NCBI GenBank assembly: GCA_934271365.1
Contig: CAKQRI010000051.1
Coordinates: 1-9,220, forward strand
DNA from: an uncultured Spirochaetales bacterium
GTDB taxonomy: Bacteria; Spirochaetota; Spirochaetia; Sphaerochaetales; Sphaerochaetaceae
Reading direction: 5' to 3'
DNA: 9,220 nucleotides
Below, piece after piece: positions 6,892-9,220 of this stretch. A program made the position numbers and the translations under genes. A model generated the notes under the pieces. The model had not been told where the DNA came from. It saw nothing but the letters and a program-made list of their open reading frames with translations, and did no database searches. Numbering within the stretch: position 1 is the stretch's first letter; each line of letters begins with the position of its first letter.

Positions 6892-7065
6892 GTGATTTTC
6901 TGGGAAAAATTCATTCATATTCTGTATTTTGTTATGGCTGGCCTCATTGGTGTCAGTTTCGTAAAGAGTCTTTTCAAGAGAAAGAAGAATAATTCAATTG
7001 TTTTCGATATCATGTATGCATATTGTCTTATTCCATTTCTTCTCCGTGTTCTGTATATCAAGTGA
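6892..7065 (+). CDS. 57-aa two-helix membrane protein, GTG start
   Basis: This short gene starts at GTG 6892 and ends at TGA 7063-7065, filling the gap between the permease and the M14 hydrolase. The peptide begins V(M)-I-F-W-E-K-F-I-H-I. It has a first hydrophobic helix (about 8-26), a basic turn K-R-K-K-N-N (29-34), and a second helix (about 36-53) ending R-V-L-Y-I-K. The charge pattern favours a hairpin with the loop in the cytoplasm. Support comes from the AGGAGG site overlapping the permease stop, its end overlapping the ribosome site of the next gene, and a complete fit between neighbours with no other use for the space. It could be a reduced accessory subunit of the permease, comparable in position to the small DctQ subunit of TRAP carriers but much shorter (DctQ has four helices). 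No homology is recognised, so the function is inferred from context only. Confidence 0.8.
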   Translation: MIFWEKFIHILYFVMAGLIGVSFVKSLFKRKKNNSIVFDIMYAYCLIPFLLRVLYIK

Positions 7066-7076
7066 GGTCGAGGAAA

Positions 7077-8342
7077 ATGGAAAATACTAAGAAAAGACTA
7101 ATTATTAAGATTGTTATCCTGTGTTTCATGCTTGTTATTGCAGCAGTCGCAGGATCTGAGTTCTGGCAGCTCAGACATTATAAGGAGACTATTGTTGTCT
7201 CTGAAGATTGTACTGAGATCAAGTGGTTCTCAGACTATGTTCCTTCTCTTAAGAATACCTGGCTTGATACACCTGTTTTCATTTTTGATTCAGGCGTTGA
7301 GGGTGGTACAGTATTCTTAAACGGTTGTCCTCATCCATATGAGCCAGCTTCAGCTCTGGCTACAATCCTTATGATTGAGAACCTCCATGTTGAGAAGGGT
7401 AAGGTAATCATTGTTCCAAGAGCTAACTATTCTGGTTCAACAGAAGGTATGGCTGGTGATGCTTATCCTATGTTCTTTACTGTTCCTACAGAATGGGGTG
7501 GACAGCAGTTCAGAATTGGTGATAGATACACTAACCCTCTTGATCAGTGGCCAGATCCATTTACATATGTAAACTATCCTTCTGGACAGAACCTTGCTTA
7601 TCAGGATATCAGAAACCTCAACAGAACATATCCTGGTCGTGAGAATGGTACTATCACAGAGCGTGCTGCATATGCAGAAATGGAAATCATCCGTCAGGAA
7701 CATGTTGATATGGCAATCGACCTACATGAAGCAGAGATTCTTTACCCTGTAACAAGTACTTACGTTGCACCAGCTAAGGTTCTTGATAGAGAGCACTTCC
7801 TTGAGACAGGTGAGATGAACTATGTTGAGCCAGAGAAGAGCAGCCTTGATATTGCTATGATGGCTTCAATGAATATTGATCAGTTCTTTATGAAGTGTGC
7901 TGCATCTCCTAATACTCTTCATGGTCTTTCTCACAGAGAATGGGCTGACTGGTCTGATTCCATGACATTCCTCATGGAGACTCCAGAAATCTTCATTGAT
8001 AAGATCACTGGACCAAGAACAGAAGCTCTGATGTATGAAGGTAAGGATGAGTTCCTGCAGCGTGTAACTGATAAGGGTCTTACATACTTCCCATACGACA
8101 TGGAGTTCGGTACTCCAATGTGGTACAGAGTTGCTAGACACCTCTCAGGTGCTATGGAGATTGTTAACTGGACAGCAATGTTCTACCCAGAACTTGAGTG
8201 TATAGTTGAATGGCCTCTCTATGGTGAAATGGAAGAGATTGAGAATTCTGGAACAGATTCTATTGGATATTTCCTCAAGAATCCTAATGACCCTGCTAAC
8301 AGAACATTTACTCTCTACCATAAGCCTGTAGATGAGAAATAA
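7077..8342 (+). CDS. Membrane-anchored M14-type zinc hydrolase (succinylglutamate desuccinylase/aspartoacylase group)
   Basis: The ATG at 7077 is chosen over an upstream in-frame start at 7023, because GAGGT (7064-7068) is correctly spaced (9 nt) and M-E-N-T-K-K-R before a hydrophobic helix (8-26) is a good signal anchor. The product is 421 aa. The expected zinc ligands are H86 and E89 in C-P-H-P-Y-E-P (the HxxE motif) and H217 in D-L-H-E-A-E. R-N-L-N-R-T-Y-P-G (179-187) is the M14 substrate-carboxylate motif, and E301 in F-L-M-E-T-P-E is the likely catalytic glutamate. Other marked blocks are Q-W-P-D-P (157-161), H-G-L-S-H-R-E-W (282-289) and R-V-A-R-H. Family members remove acyl or amino-acid groups next to a free carboxylate, for example deacylating N-acyl amino acids. 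An extracytoplasmic position beside a permease suggests it frees a transportable amino or carboxylic acid. AstE itself is a cytoplasmic arginine-catabolism enzyme, so that specific name is not justified. Confidence 0.88.
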   Translation: MENTKKRLIIKIVILCFMLVIAAVAGSEFWQLRHYKETIVVSEDCTEIKWFSDYVPSLKNTWLDTPVFIFDSGVEGGTVFLNGCPHPYEPASALATILMIENLHVEKGKVIIVPRANYSGSTEGMAGDAYPMFFTVPTEWGGQQFRIGDRYTNPLDQWPDPFTYVNYPSGQNLAYQDIRNLNRTYPGRENGTITERAAYAEMEIIRQEHVDMAIDLHEAEILYPVTSTYVAPAKVLDREHFLETGEMNYVEPEKSSLDIAMMASMNIDQFFMKCAASPNTLHGLSHREWADWSDSMTFLMETPEIFIDKITGPRTEALMYEGKDEFLQRVTDKGLTYFPYDMEFGTPMWYRVARHLSGAMEIVNWTAMFYPELECIVEWPLYGEMEEIENSGTDSIGYFLKNPNDPANRTFTLYHKPVDEK

Positions 8343-8363
8343 TCCAATAAAAATCTATTTTAA

Positions 8364-8392
8364 GCCTGCTTAGACGGGAAAACTAAGCAGGC
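8364..8392 (+). terminator. Strong hairpin between the M14 and C69 genes, imperfect terminator or attenuator
   Basis: A perfect 10-bp, GC-containing stem GCCTGCTTAG (8364-8373) and CTAAGCAGGC (8383-8392) encloses a 9-nt loop ACGGGAAAA. It lies 21 bp after the M14 stop. The T-run (8404-8409) starts 11 bases after the stem instead of immediately, so full Rho-independent termination is doubtful. Partial termination or mRNA end protection, giving different levels of the flanking genes, is more likely. Confidence 0.6.
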
Positions 8393-8447
8393 AGCTATTT
8401 AAGTTTTTTAACCATTTCGATGGAAAAATAAAGGAGAGAAAATTTTT

Positions 8448-9220
8448 ATGAAGAAACGAATCGTAATTACAGCGCTTTTACTTGCTTGTATTACAGCTCA
8501 GAGTGTCTTCGCTTGTTTTATTACAGGTGTTGGACGTCTCGCATCAGCAGATGCGTCTACAATGACCTCTCATACTTGTGATAGTACTGGCGATGACCTC
8601 AGATTATGGTTGATTCCTTCAATGGAAAAAGGTTCTGAAAGAGAAGTTGTTGTTGATGGCAGAAAAGATGCTGACTTCACAAATTTCCCACAGGTTAAGG
8701 ACTATGGTTCAAGAGGTATCGTAATGGATTCTTATACAAACGATAAGGATACTTACCAGTACCTCCATGCTATGTACTCTTTCGCTAACGAAAAGGGTGT
8801 AACAATGAACGAGTCCACATGTGGCTCAACAAAGGCTCAGAGAGAAGTTCTCGCAGCTTATGAGGGTATTTGGGATTGTTACATGCTTCAGGATGCAGCT
8901 CTTGAGAATTCTGCAACAGCTAAGGAAGCTGTAGATTTCATGGGCGCTAAGATTACAGAACAGGGCTGGAATGGATATCCAGAGTGTATCGTTGTTGCTG
9001 ATGGTACAGACGTATGGGTATTTGAGGCTTATGGTGGACACATGTGGTGTGCATTCAAGCTTCCAGATGATGCATTCTTCTTCTGTGCTAACCGCTGTAG
9101 AATTGACTTCTGGGAAGAAGACAGTGATACATATGTTTCAGCTCCAGGCATGAAGGACTTTGCTATTGAGCATGGTCTCTGGGACGGACAGGGTGACTTC
9201 AGACCTTGCCAGGTATTCGC
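8448..9220 (+). CDS. Secreted C69-family dipeptidase (Ntn-hydrolase), N-terminal part, runs off right edge
   Basis: The frame from ATG 8448 stays open to the window end (257 full codons). Residues 1-22 form a signal peptide (M-K-K-R, a hydrophobic core, then S-V-F-A), and cleavage before C23 would expose the N-terminal cysteine nucleophile typical of C69 peptidases (PepD/acyl-peptide Ntn-hydrolases). Further family-like blocks are A-S-A-D-A-S-T (32-38), S-H-T-C-D (41-45), M-N-E-S-T-C-G, then V-W-V-F-E-A-Y-G-G-H-M-W with P-D-D-A-F and A-N-R-C-R-I. C69 enzymes cleave dipeptides with broad specificity; here the enzyme would act outside the cytoplasmic membrane. AAGGAG (8431-8436) lies 11 nt upstream, slightly far. 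The start matches the signal peptide well. It probably works with the M14 enzyme and permease. A lipoprotein reading of V-F-A-C is possible but less likely, because lipidation would block the nucleophile. Confidence 0.87.
   Translation, partial: MKKRIVITALLLACITAQSVFACFITGVGRLASADASTMTSHTCDSTGDDLRLWLIPSMEKGSEREVVVDGRKDADFTNFPQVKDYGSRGIVMDSYTNDKDTYQYLHAMYSFANEKGVTMNESTCGSTKAQREVLAAYEGIWDCYMLQDAALENSATAKEAVDFMGAKITEQGWNGYPECIVVADGTDVWVFEAYGGHMWCAFKLPDDAFFFCANRCRIDFWEEDSDTYVSAPGMKDFAIEHGLWDGQGDFRPCQVF

Noticed and set aside
6525..6914. 129-codon open frame on the minus strand opposite the permease
   Set aside because: It lies wholly opposite well-supported coding sequence, has no family motif, and reads as a Cys/Thr/Asn-rich low-quality peptide typical of an antisense shadow.
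7023..7076. Upstream in-frame start for the M14 hydrolase
   Set aside because: It lies inside the 57-aa gene. The extension is Ser-rich without signal character, and the start at 7077 has a suitable ribosome site and a signal anchor.

Overview
The window looks like a chromosomal segment of a low-to-moderate G+C, host- or gut-associated bacterium. A spirochaete (Treponema/Sphaerochaeta-type) is my best guess. The reasons are the loose lipobox (V-S-C-D) on an Ig-like surface lipoprotein and the general gene style. This assignment is an inference and is not proven by any marker gene here.

Left part (1-3382, minus strand). Read in transcription order there is an OmpR/PhoB-type response regulator (3382-2699), a PhoR-like membrane histidine kinase overlapping it by 4 bp (2702-1026), a membrane-anchored alpha/beta hydrolase 8 bp further on (1017-67), and the first 33 codons of a dCMP/cytidine deaminase-family gene (101-1). 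The deaminase start lies inside the hydrolase gene. The tight spacing suggests one transcription unit leaving the window at base 1.

Middle part (3383-4943). A 138-bp divergent intergenic region leads into a plus-strand lipoprotein gene (3521-4531). That gene has a good signal peptide and Ig-like modules but is broken by two opposite single-base frameshifts, one at a G-rich tract right after the lipobox. A textbook intrinsic terminator follows, then about 355 bp of very AT-rich DNA with several short repeats that probably carries the promoter and operators of the next operon.

Right part (4944-9220, plus strand). This is a compact cluster: a secreted DUF6305-like protein (203 aa), a 435-aa Ion Transporter superfamily (DctM/CitMHS-like) permease, a 57-aa two-helix membrane protein that a standard length cutoff would miss, and a membrane-anchored M14-type zinc hydrolase of the succinylglutamate desuccinylase/aspartoacylase group. 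After a strong hairpin comes a secreted C69-family (Ntn-hydrolase) dipeptidase that runs off the right edge. Together they suggest cell-envelope cleavage of peptides or N-acylated amino acids followed by uptake of the released product. The substrate cannot be read from sequence. The right cluster uses a more biased codon set (AAG for Lys, ACA for Thr, CTT/CTC for Leu) than the left part, which fits high expression. No RNA genes, insertion sequences, CRISPR arrays or origins were seen.
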